A stretch of DNA of 64,000 bases. It comes from Meandrina meandrites. Taxonomy: Eukaryota > Cnidaria > Anthozoa > Scleractinia > Meandrinidae. Below the pieces are notes generated by a model. That model saw only the letters and a program-made list of their open reading frames with translations, had not been told where the DNA came from and ran no database searches. This document shows positions 33,740 through 47,100 of the stretch, piece by piece (the first letter of the stretch is position 1; each line of letters opens with the position of its first letter). The DNA lies in the NCBI GenBank assembly GCA_963693305.1, contig OY855904.1:13753496-13817495 (forward strand). The letters run 5' to 3'. Position numbers and translations under genes: made by a program.

Positions 33740-34057
33740 AACAATCAGATCAGAATTCAATAACTCTTAAAGCGAGTTTTCATTCTGTCTTAACTACTTT
33801 TTGGCAAGTTTCAATATTTATGCAAATTTCGCGCGAAATGTAACTACTTTTTGTAACTATTCTTAACTACTTTTTGGCAATTTTCAATATTTATGCAAAT
33901 TTCGCGCGAAATGTATTGCCAAAAAGTAGTTAAGAAGTAGTTACAAAAAGTAGTTACATTTCGCGCTAAATTTGCATAAATATTGAAAATTGCCAAAAAG
34001 TAGTTAAGACAGAATGAAAACTCGCTTTAATAGTTATTGAATTCTGATCTGATTGTT
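33740..34057. repeat. 318-bp near-perfect palindrome
   Basis: The left half from AACAATCAGATCAGAATTCA pairs with the right half ending TGAATTCTGATCTGATTGTT, through AGCGAGTTTTCATTCTGTC and TTAACTACTTTTTGGCAA. The centre is near 33898. A roughly 75-bp segment is also directly repeated inside the left half, so the structure can fold in more than one way. Confidence 0.9.
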
Positions 34058-35190
34058 AATACACTGTCTTGTTTTCAAGCTCTAGATTGAATCTTGTATC
34101 GTGAAAACAAAACTCTTTTTGTTGAAAGTTGCATTCTGTGAATGAAATCCTGCTTCAGTTGAATTGAACAATCAATTGCTGACGACAATCTTATTTAATT
34201 TTCTATTTTTTTTTCAAAGTTATGTTTTGTTTATGAACACATTTTCATCAAAAGATGTCGATTTCACGTTGCGTTTCCCAGGGATTATAAAAAAAACGTG
34301 CAGCTGAAAGGAGAACATTTTCAGTGGCTTCACACTTGAAAACGAGGATTCATATTATTTTGCACTGTAAAACATTTATTCCAATTACATACATGACAAT
34401 TTCTTTTACAAGTGCGAGTCGTGCTCGAGCTCCGTTCGACCGTTGCTTCGTTAACAACATCCTTGCTCCCTGATTGGATTACGATCATCGCACCAAGCCC
34501 GCAATGAGGCGGGCTATTGTTTAAGCACAATTACGCCGAACGATTATCGATCCCGAACCATTCCCTTGGGATTGCTAACAGCTTTTTTCCACTACATAGA
34601 GTCTAAAGCGAATGCGCATTAGACTCAAAAAAATTATTCCAAAAAGTATAACTGGCGTTACTGATTTATTTAACATAGAATATAAATATAATACATTTAC
34701 AAAGGGGCGTGCACAGCCAATCAAGTGTATTTTTTAACGGCCGGACGAGTAGTCATATCAAGTATGCTGTATTCGTCCTTTTCTTTTAGAAGCTTTTTAC
34801 CGAGAGGTTAATTGGGTGCCAACACCACATTCATGTGCTACATGGATTGTTCTCAAAAAACCCACGTTAGATCAGTTTGATTTAAAGGCCCGGTAATGCT
34901 GGCAACACTTTTTCCAACCTGCCTCGAAACATTGTAGCATTGGGGGAAACACAATATATCAGCCCGGACACTGTCCCTAAAGGCCCTCAACTTGTCTCGC
35001 AACATTGTAGTATTGCAAGTTAATGAATGTTGTCGCCCGTATTACTACAGCGTGTTAAACTTGTCTCGCAACAAATTTCAGTGTTGCAAGTTGCACGAAC
35101 ATGTTTTTTTCAACTTGCAATACAACAATGTTGCGAGACATACACTGACGAGACCCACCTGCTCTATAATACAGGTCTTACTTCCCATTT
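34058..35190. other. Intergenic sequence, nothing supported
   Basis: Repeated TTGCAAGTT and AACATTGT words near 34900-35130 suggest a decayed short repeat. No gene. Confidence 0.4.
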
Positions 35191-35303
35191 GCCTGATGTG
35201 TCTAAGATTGGCAATCAAGAATAAATAAAATTTATCCAATCACAAGCTTAAATTAAGACCTAAGTATGCCCCCACTAATTACTTTAAGTTTTCCTTTTTT
35301 AAC

Positions 35304-35402
35304 AGATATATAAACGACTGGAATTCGTTGCCGAGTGATGTCCTCGAGGCTCAATCATTAAGTTTATTTAAGAAAAAGCTGTTAAACCATTTAATGTTTT
35401 AG
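35304..35402 (+). pseudogene. LINE C-terminal fragment
   Basis: Reads RYINDWNSLPSDVLEAQSLS, then LFKKKLLNHLMF and a stop. The W-N-x-L-P and L-x-x-F-K-x-x-L pattern is the usual C-terminal end of CR1/L2/Rex-type reverse transcriptase ORFs. The aligned region upstream of gene C (about 55400-55440) lacks it, so the insertion postdates the B/C duplication. The ATT microsatellites that follow are probably its tail. Confidence 0.7.
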
Positions 35403-35549
35403 TAATATGAACATATATATATATTAATATTACTTATCTTAGTTTATTAAATTGTAGCTAGCTTTATCTATTTGTTTATTTTAGCTTTATCCAGGAGAAC
35501 AGCTTTTATATGGGAATTCAGTTTCCCCCCGCTGTTATCCTCCCATTAG

Positions 35550-35551
<2 letters not shown>

Positions 35552-35608
<57 letters not shown>
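35552..35608 (+). repeat. (ATT)n microsatellite
   Basis: About 19 ATT units. Confidence 0.9.
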
Positions 35609-35726
35609 ACAATTTATTAAAACTCTGAAAGCTTTTACACGCTCTAAGCTTCTATGTACACAAGTTAAAATATTACAAGCTGAGGTGAACTATTTACAAA
35701 ATATAAACTTCTTTACATATTTCTGT

Positions 35727-35727
<1 letters not shown>

Positions 35728-35775
<48 letters not shown>

Positions 35776-35780
35776 CATTA

Positions 35781-35813
<33 letters not shown>

Positions 35814-35818
35814 TATTT
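35728..35818 (+). repeat. (ATT)n microsatellite, second tract
   Basis: About 30 ATT units, with one ATC and one extra T-A phase break. Confidence 0.9.
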
Positions 35819-36298
35819 TTCTTATATATCTTATCTTTTTAGTTGTAAATGTTTGTTGTAAAATAAAAACATAAAATGAGTTTTACCCCCCCCCCTTTAC
35901 GGCAAAATTAATTACGATTCACGTAAAAAGTATCTGTATAAACGTGTAATCACGAGGAGCTTGATTTTCTTGCGTGACTTGTATGACGCTTCTTACGGTT
36001 GTATAGATTTTATTTTTAGTGACAAATGGACCCGTACGTGCAGGGTTCATTCACCAGTAGAACCACAGACTAATGTACCATAAGTCTACAATGGGTTATG
36101 TTATGTCTTATGTTTCACAGCAGGGCTATGATTTGACGACGGCTAAGAAATTTACCAATATATGTAACGCGCGTGTAGAGACATTATACTTCTCCTAACG
36201 CGTTATCTGGCTGAGACAGGTACTTCTAGAACCCTGTGTTTCAAGACCAAAACCTAGCAAGAACTAGCAAGTGAGTGAACGCTTTTTATTACTTATGT

Positions 36299-36953
36299 TT
36301 AAGGGGGGAGACTCTTAACTACAGTTCCAGAGCAGTTGCTAAGGGATTGCTGAACTCTGTATTTTGAAGCCAGCGATTCTGAAGCTTTTTGTAACGCTAA
36401 ATGGTAAATTTCATTTGGGGATACACCTGCTTTGAAAAATATATCATTGCGCGTACGAAACTAATGCCAGTCCCAAACCGCGCGTTAAAATTTAAAATCC
36501 CTAAAACTCCAAGGAAAAAACGTAAAGTTCCGATTTCTTTTACGAATCAGAGATAACGTCGCCGTCTTTATAACCTGACGTATGCTTTTACCGTTTACAC
36601 GAAAAAAGGAAACGCTGCTAATGAAAGTCTGTATATACTAGTGTTTATTACGCCATAACTTTTATAATAATGCGAATTTCACAAAAACGATACGTCACAT
36701 TACGCATATTGACGTTCTTTATCTATTGACGTTTAGTTAAGTATCAAAATCTATCCGCCGTTTGAGTTTTAGGGTTTTTTCGGTTCTGGTCACGTGATGC
36801 GTTAAATATGGCCGTGACTTAAAACTCTTGGAGGAATCTTCAATAGAACAAACTCGTGCAAAAAGCTTATCCGTATGAGGTCTGATTTCCAAAATATGGC
36901 AATTAGAAACCTGCCTTAGAAACAAATTGGTAGTTAAGAGTCACCCCCCTTAA
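36299..36953. mobile_element. TTAA-flanked MITE upstream of gene B
   Basis: Left end TTAAGGGGGGAGACTCTTAA and right end (complement) TTAAGGGGGGTGACTCTTAA, about 22 bp paired, with TTAA on both sides. The homologous flank of gene C at about 55905-55960 runs straight through, so this is an insertion with an empty-site comparison. No coding capacity; a piggyBac-type non-autonomous element is the likely class. Confidence 0.78.
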
Positions 36954-37316
36954 TTGCAAAATTGTATTTCATTACATATTTCAAATCCACTGTGAACAAA
37001 AAACGTAAAATTTCTCAGATTTCCTCATTTACATCAACTCAGTAGATTGTAAATTCAGTTTTTAGAAAAGAGTTTTGATAAAATGATGTACTAGTTTTAA
37101 TTTGGTGGACTTCCATCAGCGCACGATAACACGCATCATATCTAGTTCTTATTTCATTATAGCGTTCAACCAATAAACGTTAGCCGCTTTCATTATTGTG
37201 GTTCAATAACAGATTAAATGTCTGGGTTTTTTTTCGTCCCTTTCCAAGAAAAAGAATTGCGACATCTTTCAAACAATGTCTTCTTTGCATGATGCGCAGA
37301 TAATGCAACGAAGAAT

Positions 37317-38147
37317 ATGGCGGAAGAAGTTTCCCCGACTGATGTAGGCATACAGACCAGTGACAACTTTGATAGATTTCTGGAGAAAGTAAAAGAAGGA
37401 ACAAAGGACGAGGTGGATATTTTCTTGTTACGTCTAACTAAAGAGGCGAGTAAATGCAGTACAATAGAGATCGATCATTCAGAACAACTTGCCGACGCCC
37501 TCGAAGGTAATAATGTTGTTGAAGTTTGGAAGCTTATAGCTAAGGCCAACGAGAATGAAAACGGCGAGACACTTGAAAATTTAACTAAAGTCTGCAGAAC
37601 CATCGCCGAGAAGGAGAACCAAGATGGGTGTAATTTCCTATGCGGTTGGGATTGCAAGAAACTTTGGAAAACACTGAAGAGCTCAATAAACTGGATCTTC
37701 CAGTGCGATGAAGACGACATAGAACAGGAGACAGAAATGCGAAGCACAACAGAACAGAAATGGATTAAAATACTCAGCAACCCTTTATACATCAGTCTGG
37801 AATGGCTTTGGAGAAATAATCCCAAGTCTCAGTGTAAGGAAGCCAGGATAAGACGCAAAGAAAGCAAGTTTGCAGACATCATTGAAGCATCCTTAGATGA
37901 CGCATACCTCCTGGAAAAAATCGCCTCGTACGAGCACCACTACAGCCGAGATGAATACAAGAAACAAGTAATGGAATATGAGAAATTTGCTACTGATATC
38001 GTCGAGCAAATAGACACTGCAAATTTAAACCAGCTTCACGAAATCATGGACATCAAAGGAAATGGTTCTTTACTGAAGAAGAAGCCCATCAATTTTAATC
38101 AGAGTTTGAGTCTCCTCAAGATCGCCGCTGATAAGAAACGGAAATGG
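37317..38147 (+). CDS. Gene B exon 1
   Basis: 277 residues starting MAEEVSPTDVG. Three residues shorter than A and six shorter than C; the differences fall after FLLRLT and around the cysteine-bearing stretch CNFLCGWDCKK. Confidence 0.88.
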
Positions 38148-41100
38148 GTTGGTATACGCTTGTATTAGGAATTGCATTAGGATTCATTCATCATATTCTA
38201 AGGGAATATTTCGTTTTCTCGGCTCTCATGAGACATAAGTCAGCTCTATTCATTGTTTCTCATGTTAAATTCATCAAAGACGCCTTTGTTTAGCTGCCGA
38301 GAAATGCAAATTTTATATAGCGAATTCTCAGAAAAGCAGGAAGATATTGGATATGACAGCAGGATCAACATATTTGAATAAACCGGAAGAAAGGAAGAGG
38401 AATTCGAGCAATTCTTATACAAATGGGCAGGATAGAAGGTGTTCAGTGGATGTAAGTTTTTCTTTTTCCAAAAGCCATCAAGAGTGGGGAATTTGATGCT
38501 CTGTGAAGCCCTAACCAGTGGGCCGGGCATTTGTCGATTCGAAGCAAAGCGCGGAGACAATTTTTATGAATAATTTAACGAGCTGTTACAATTGCAATTA
38601 ACATCGAAATTGAAAAAAAAAAGCGAAAGTTGTTTTGAAAGTCAAGAAAATCGTAGCGTTTATTTGACATCTATTTGCTTTTTTTTGTATGGGTTATCCA
38701 ATATCCTTTAAATTTTCTTCGCCCTTAATGGTTTATTCGGACATTCCCGTTCGCTAAATTAATAGTTCCACGAAACAATATCTGGCAGAGAAAATTGAAT
38801 TTCAGGGATTTATTTGCAATATTTTTGGACAAACAGGACCAAATTTGGAGCCATATTTTGTAGCAACAAAGCCTTAATTTTCAGATTTATGGTGGTCTTA
38901 TGGACATCTTATCTCCTGAACGAATTCAGTGAGCCCCCAGCATATTTTGACATTTCTTACATGATTATAAGCTCATAATCTCATAGTGGTGAGAGTTTTA
39001 GAAACAAATCAATGTTAGCAGATTTTCGTGCGAACGTTCTTAATGTACGCAGACATGCGAAACCATGTTTTTCATTTCTGAATATCTCAACGAGCTGTTA
39101 CAATTTTAACTAAAGTGTATTTGACAGATTTTAATTGATCGAATTTACACGTGGGATGCTTATGTGAGCATGGAAAAAAAAAAGGAACTCGCTTTTTCTT
39201 CGCCGAGTTCTTACAAATTCGTTTGCAGCGAAATACTCTAACCGTTGAGTTAAAAGACTAAAACTGATTTCGACCACACTTTGACGGTCATTTGATATTG
39301 CTTTTGCCAAAAAACAAACATTTCTCTGATCGGCAAACTGACTAAAGTCACAACAACGCACCTGCCAAAATCGTAATACATCAAATTTGGTTAAAAGACC
39401 AGCTTTTCATTTCACTTGGTGAAAGTGTCGATATAGCTTGACGATCATTTAATTTTCTTGCTGTAAAAAAAGTCTATACCAGAACTTATATAATTATTCT
39501 CGCGAGTTCATATTTTTATTGACCTGCAAACTCGCTAAAAACACAACAAAGCCATTTGCAAATTCGATTGGAGTCAAATTATTGGTCAATTTTTTTAATG
39601 CTGTTTATCATCTCACGGTTATCGCATTCTCTTGTGATAGCCCTGGAAGCGGCTGTTTTAAATGCTGGGGCTAAATGAATTTTTTTTTACTACTTGTATA
39701 AATCAAAACAACTTAGCCAGTCCAGTCGATTAGGAAGTGCTAAGTGATTCATCCAGGGATTCATCAAATATAACCCTTGGTTTGCATAGAAACCAAGCTA
39801 TGAGTTATAGCACTTCTGAACATACTCTTCAATTTTACACTGAAATTAAAAAAACACCAATTATTAATGTAATTTTATTCAACCACATGAAACGAAAAAC
39901 GTTGTTTTAAGGGTTAATGTTCATTTTGAAAATGTATAACTAAATTGTCACTTCATTGACAAAGAAAAAGCGAAAGCTGCTTTACAAATTGTAGTGCTTA
40001 TTTGAAAATTCTTTTTTGTGAGCATAGCCTTTTACGCCCGTTCATTTTAAGTTAGTGGTTGAATTTGCATACACAACTTGAATGTTATTCAACACGGACA
40101 AGCCGTTAAATTATCAAGTAGCGTGGAAGTTTAGTTTCGAATATAACAGATAAAGTTTCATTTATGCTTGAAATTTCCTTCATCCTAAATCAGTGGTGCA
40201 TTAAAACGGCGGCCTCCTTGCAATGATTTTGCCTTAATTTTAACTAAGCGAGCCTTTAACAAGGCCCCCTCCGGTACTTTGTTGGCTTCAAAATTATTTT
40301 AAAAAATCGTGTCCGAATAATAACTGCCATGAAACAGAAGAGCTCCGCGAATTTTGCTTTTTAAATGCAATCTATGGCCTGTTCATTTATGTGGAACAAA
40401 CGACCTCAAATGCAATATATACTACCGATGAATCTTTATGAATGCATGTTCGAATTTGAAGAATATGTTATTTATTTTTAATCGAAATAAAATCTTTTAT
40501 TAAAGATATGAACATTTTTCTTGTAAGGGATTATCGTAGATTTTCGTTTTTGCCATGCTAAGATTGGTTCCGAAAATAGATGGACAATTATGCGATAGAC
40601 AGGATGAATACAAAATATTTAATTTCACTTTTCATGCATCATAAAACTGTGTTTCTTGTTGCGCTGTTTGTGTTTGCTGTAGGTTTCTGATTACTCACGT
40701 TCTTTTTTATAAGGCTTTTGATAGCATTATCCTTTCAGATGACCGATCGGTATGGCTGCACTGTTCCGCTGCTTGTGCGTCAGCTGACACGAATGCAATA
40801 GCCATGCATTTTCATTGGAGATTAAACCAGCATTTTGTGTAGCGAGGTGCATGGTCAGGATTTTCATGAAACTTGCAGATAAAAAACTTGAGAGTTCTGA
40901 GGCTTATTTGAGAAAGAAGAAGGGAAGATTGTACCCCGAATTATACAGTTATTGTTCAGACAAAAAGCAAGCAGCCTTTCTACATTATCATTCATACTAT
41001 TACAGCCATGCTTCCCCATGGCAACTTCACTGTTACTGTATTTTGTCCGAGCCAACTTTAGCTTTATTTATCTCTCCCTTTATCAAAAGCATATCGTGGT

Positions 41101-44100
41101 GAGGGACTCTAGATACTTCATACCGGAGCTGTTTATTTTACTCGTCTTTTACCTCATCCTCAGCCTCGTTAGTAGGGGCATAACACTGTAGGATAGTGAG
41201 TTTACAGTACTTGGAATGGAAGCTCGCTATGATGATTCTGTAGCTGACAGGCTCCCATTCAATAAGGGTCTTTTCTGTACTTTTGCTGATGATAAGGGCA
41301 ACACCACTAGCATGTGCATTTTCTTCCCTTAAAACAAAATTGTAAAGCCATCTCCCGTCGTCTTTCTTCCTGGGCAAGTCTATCTACATACACTGACACC
41401 AAGGATGTCCAAATCGTATCTTTCCATCTCCTTCATTCTCCTGGTAACCTGTGCCGTGTTACCAGCTTCAAACATTGTGCGGACGTTCCACGGTGCAATG
41501 ATGCATGATGTAAGTCGTATCATTGTTTTGGGCCCAAGAAAATTCCACCTTAAGCTCATAGCTTCCCGTGATGGACTTTCACTAGGAGCTGTCATACTGC
41601 CCCCCCGGGGGGGGGGGGGGGGCACTCCCATATATGGGCTATATAGGTATGTGCCGCGGGATAGGGTTTGGTTTTTGAGGTTCTCGGTCCTTATATGGGG
41701 TATCATTTTTGCTCCTTTTGGCATTGTGCTCCCGGTTTGATCCTTAGATACCTAAATTCTATCAGCTAAAATAAAAAAACCAAGCTAAACGAAAAATAAA
41801 AAGGGATCTTAAAACTGAACTAACCGTTCAAGTATAAGTAAAGCGATTTTATAAAGATTTGTGTTTTGCCGTGCACGTTTGGCCGTTATTTGGGTCGTCA
41901 TGGAACGCTTCTCCTCCCCTTGAATAGGGTGTCATTTTTCGGTTTTGGGCCTTAAAAAGGGTATCAATTAAGAACCTTCGCGGCACACCCCTATCCGAAA
42001 TTTATTGGAGTACCCCCCTCCGGGCATACTGCCTAGCTCTGCAGCTTGGCTTGAGATTTCCATAAGACCCTGTGGGTTGAGTTCATAACTGCGGTTTCCG
42101 TAACTAGATGATTTTTTCGGGGTGGGGTTGTTGGCCCCACGCACGACCCCCAACCTGGAGGACCAGTGGTTTTCTGTAAGGGTTTTCCTTCCCTTAGCAC
42201 ACGGGTTCCGGATATTAAGAGGCGCCGGACACTCGCCTCTCGCCGCATTCACTCAGCTGCCGAAGCATTCCCATGGGCTACGATAACGGTGACGTGTAAC
42301 ATGCGACTTCAATGGCAGAGCCTATAGCGTTGAGCCCCCACATTTTATGTAGGCATTAGGTTTTTTAAATATGTTCATATCTCAAAAGATGTTACTCCGA
42401 TTTTAAAATAAATAACATTTCTTCTCCAAATTGGAACTCCTAAAATGGAAAATATCGGTAAAATTTTTCCCGCCAAAAAGCGCGACTCAAAAATATAGCC
42501 TCAGTGATGTTTGCGTGTCTGCTTATGTTAATTTCAATAATCGAATAAAAAGTTTTGCTCGAAAAGCCGTTTTTCCTGTTATCCTAAACATTTGTAGAGT
42601 AATCCAAATTCTACCCTAATTTCGATGAGAATAGAGGTTTTATTAACAGTAAATATGGGGAGCGATTTCCGGAATTTTATAAGTGACGGCTTAAAGGGAC
42701 ACTGTCACGAGCATAACTTCAAAAATGCAACAGCCCCAAAACATGTTTACACCATTGGAAACCTATTAACAGTGGTCAAGTCTTCTTAAAATTACTATAA
42801 CAGTGTACTGAAGCTAAATATAGAGTGATATCACTGTGATACCATCGGGAGCGTTTGATCTCAACTTGAAAAAGTCAGCCTGACTTTTTCAAGCTCTGTC
42901 CTTGTGGTTTGGAAAAATTGATGAAAACTTTTTACGGTCACCCTCTTCTTTAAACAATTTGCTAGATATCCTTCCCTTTCAGTTCTAGGAGCATATCCTG
43001 CATGGTTGAAAGTACTAAGTCGTAATTTTGGTGCCATTTTACTAACAAAACGCCAAAAAAAATATCCGTGACAGTGCCCCTTTAACGCTTACTAGAGGTT
43101 TGATTGTACAGTGCTATCCTTTCATGTGTGCTGCATGTGAGGCACACATGAAGCGATTGGTTGGTGATAAATGATTAAAATTCTGTTCACTTCCAGTTCG
43201 TAGCGAGCCCCAAATGTCAATTTGTTCTCAATGAGGTCGTCTATCGTGGATGGCGAAATTGGCAAGATCAAGGCATAGTGAAAAAAACCGCATGGTTCCT
43301 TCTTCAGCTCGTTCTCGTGGTAATTACTTGTCTCGTTTACATTCCTGTTCGATTAATGCGGAGATACTGTTGCCGCCAAAAATTTGAAGGCAAGTGCTGC
43401 TGGAAATTTAGAAAGCTGTACGAATATCCGTATTCCAAGTTCATCAACCATACCATGTCCTACGTGGTATTTCTGTCCCTGGTATTCGCCTCTTCTTTCC
43501 AGGATGAGTTTGGAACAACTAAAACAGGCCTGGTATGGATTGGTAAGTTTTCCTTGAAAGCATAGAATTGAGCTGTACGGATACTACCAGTACTTCATTC
43601 ACCTCCTTTACAAGTCTCGGTTCAGCTTAAGGTCGCGCTGGACCCCTGCTATTATATTATATTAATTTAAAGAGTATGCGCCAACTGCGACGACTGAAGC
43701 CGAAAACAATCGAAATATTCATGAAAATATATATTTTTAAGTTCTTTGTACAAGTAATTACACATTATTGTTCTCAGCGTTGTGTCCCGTGCGCTGGAAC
43801 ATAGCGAATTATCATAAATAAATTCAGCATAATTAGATTCGGAGCTTCGAATAAAACGGTCTTCCGACGCGGTAAAACCTACAATTTTGTGTCCAAGTTT
43901 TCTCCACCGATACAGATTTTCGGGGAGTTACTACGGAAGCTTCAAAGGGACATCTGCTTTTACGCTAAGTTGGAGTTTGTTTTTTGAAAATGGGAGTTAG
44001 TTTTTTCGAAAATGGGAGTTGGTTTTTCAAAAATGGGAGTTGATTTTTTGAAAATGGGAGTTAGTTTTTCCGAAAATGGGAGTTAGTTTTTTTCGAAAAT

Positions 44101-47100
44101 GGGAGTTGATTTTTTGAAAATGGGAGTTAGTTTTTTTCGAAAATGGGAGTTGGTTTTTCAAAAATGGGAGTTGATTTTTTGAAAATGGGAGTTAGTTTTT
44201 CCGAAAATGGGAGTTATTTTTTTCGAAAATGGGAGTTGATTTTTTGAAAATGGGAGTTAGTTTTCGCTGTGTGTTAATAATCTTGGACAGAGATCCCGTA
44301 TCCTTTAAAATATTGTGCTGTTAGTATGTTCGCCATGCAAAGGAATATTTGTCAACATCGAGGCGTTCTTCCTTAGTTAGTCCTGCTGTTTCCGTGCCCT
44401 TTTATTGCAATGCAACGGAAAGGAATTTTTGTCTAAAAGTAGCAATAATTTGCGTACATTTCTTATAAAATAAGGCGCAATATTCTGCACAATATTCTGG
44501 TATTGTGTTAGACGCTGGACTCCGGATCCCTGGCTTGGGCATTGCGTTGTGTTGTTGGGAGAGACACTTAACATAGCTCCCTTCTCTACCCAGGTGTATA
44601 AATGCGTTTGGAAGCTTTTGCCCCTGGGTAGTAACCCTGCGATTGACTACAATCCTTAAGTCAATAGTAGTTGGGACACCTCTCATAACGTGACAATTCG
44701 TTACGAATGCTATGAAATAAAGATCCCCCTTCCCCCCTTTATGACGAAGCACAGCGTAAATCCTGGACCTGCACATGCCAACCCCGTTTCCAACTCCCAT
44801 TTTCGAAAATATTAACTCCCATTTTCAAAAAAACAACTCCCATTTTCGAAAAACCAACTCCCATTTTCGAAAAAACTAACTCCCATTTTCAAAAAATCAA
44901 CTCCTATTTTCGGAAAAAATAACTCCCATTTTCGGAAAAACTAACTCCCATTTTCAAAAAATTAACTCCCATTTTTGAAAAAACTAACTCCCATTTTCAA
45001 TAAACCAAATCCCATTTTCGAAAAAAACTAACTCCCATTTTCAAAAAACAAACTCCAACTTAGCGTAAAAGCAGATGTCCCTTTGAAGCTTCCGTAATAC
45101 GGGGAGTTGATTCGCGAGGAACATAAGCTTGGTGTACTCTATTGTACCCTGACAGAAGCGAATTTACCAAACTCTCTTTAAAAAAGACGATATAACGTTT
45201 CAAGGTTAAGATTTCACATCTTTTCTGTCTTAATTAATAGAAGTCAAATTCAACTAATGAATTCGAGAAATTACTTTCTGTTAGGTCACACAAGAGGTTA
45301 TGATTGATCACTAGGTTATAAAGTCATTTAATTTGGTGCACTGTATTCTAGCAGAAAACTTGGACGCAAAATCGCATTATCTGTAGTTTAGCTTGAGAGT
45401 TTAAAACATCACCGCAATCAGTGAGCTGCTAGTTAAACTACAATCATGATGTTGTTACATCATCTCCTAATATCCTTAATAAGAGTTAGAGGAATCGATG
45501 TTCAAATTTCGGAGAATTAAAGCTTTACAAAATAACACTCCCTCAGAAAATTTGGCTAATGAATTTATTAATAAGCAAGGGTCTTGTGCGACCCTTAGCG
45601 CTCTAACATAAGACGTTCTTATAGAACATAGAGTATATTCAAAGTGCCTGAAACATTTCCAGGATTGCGTCGAAGAAAGTGAATTAATAATTTTGTGTTT
45701 CAACTTTTATCCACAGACTATCCGGTGCTTGTCTTTGTTGTTGGCCTTTTCCTACAGGAAGCCCTGGAGGCCTTCAGACAAGGACTCTTGAATTACTTTT
45801 CAAAATGGTGGAATGTTGTTGACACATTGATTGTGTTTACATTCCTGCTGTCCTATGCAGTGTGGCTGAGTGCGTGGGGATTTTACGGAGAGTGGAAGCC
45901 GAGGAAAGATGCATTTATCATTGCTGATACCATTTATGCCAGCGCCACTGTGATGGCCTTTTTCCACTTAGCCCACATTTTTCAAGTCAATTCGGTGTTG
46001 GGCCCCTTGCAGCTGTCACTTTACAAAATGCTGAAAGATGTCCTCAAGTTTCTTGCAATTTTTCTGCTCCTGTACATTGCGTTTGCTACTGGGGTGGCCA
46101 AGATATACTCGTATTATGTCGCCTCTCAAATCAAACTGCAAGAACTGGATGGCAGTCACAGCCACCAAGCCATCCATCCCTATGGCAAGTATGTAATAAC
46201 AGGACTGAACGTGGTTAACGTATAGGAATTCTTTTTATATTATTATATTTCGAATCGTATCTTTTATGTCATATCATGCATGTATGTATATTAATTTGCT
46301 ATTTATTCCCATTATAATTTTTCCTTGGTTCTGTATACCTGTCCACTCAATTTCCCTTTTTACTTGGTTCCGGGACCAGCTCTCAAACAACAGCAGCCCA
46401 AAAACCAATATAAATAACAACTGCTACACTAGAGGACCATTAGAATCACAAGCTTACGAGAGCTACTACACCGCTTTAGTTCATTCGCTTCAGATTTAGA
46501 TTTTTATTATTTCACACTATTTACAGACATATTTTACTATCACACACTATTTACAGAAAATTCATTAATTAAAATAAGGAAAATATAATAATAGTAAAGC
46601 CAAAACAAAATGTGCTCAGTGACCAAAGAAGCATATGCTATCGTGTTGGTCACTGACACGTTAAACAGGTTTTCGTATCCGTATTTTAGTGGCATCTGTT
46701 GCTAACCATTACAGGCCAAACATCATGGATCGACTTAAGTTTGCGCGTGATGATGGCTTGATCAGGGCGGATAATCCATTAGAAGAATTACCGATACTTC
46801 CAGGTTCAAACCATTTGTTTCAAAGCCTTTCGCCTAACACATAGATTGCGTTTTACACTTCAGGCACATAAACACTTTTATTGGAATGTTTTGGCTGTTG
46901 CTTGGTCTCGTGGAAGAAGACAAAATCTCAGTGGAAGATCCCGCGTTTACCCTCACGTCCACCTTTGGGCACATTTTTATGATAGCCCACGTGGTCTGTA
47001 CCGTCATTGTAGCTTTAAACATGCTGATTGCTATGATGAACAACTCCTTTGACAAGATCATGGTAAGATTTCTTCATTAATTTCAAATTGTACTATTATC

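Noticed and set aside
44402..44800. 132-residue minus-strand ORF in the Foldback-type loop
   Set aside because: No known domain and it runs into the repeat arm; it is recorded only as part of the element.
44000..45060. CRISPR-like array (regular 21-bp repeats)
   Set aside because: The units are contiguous with no spacers, occur in inverted arms and sit in an animal intron.
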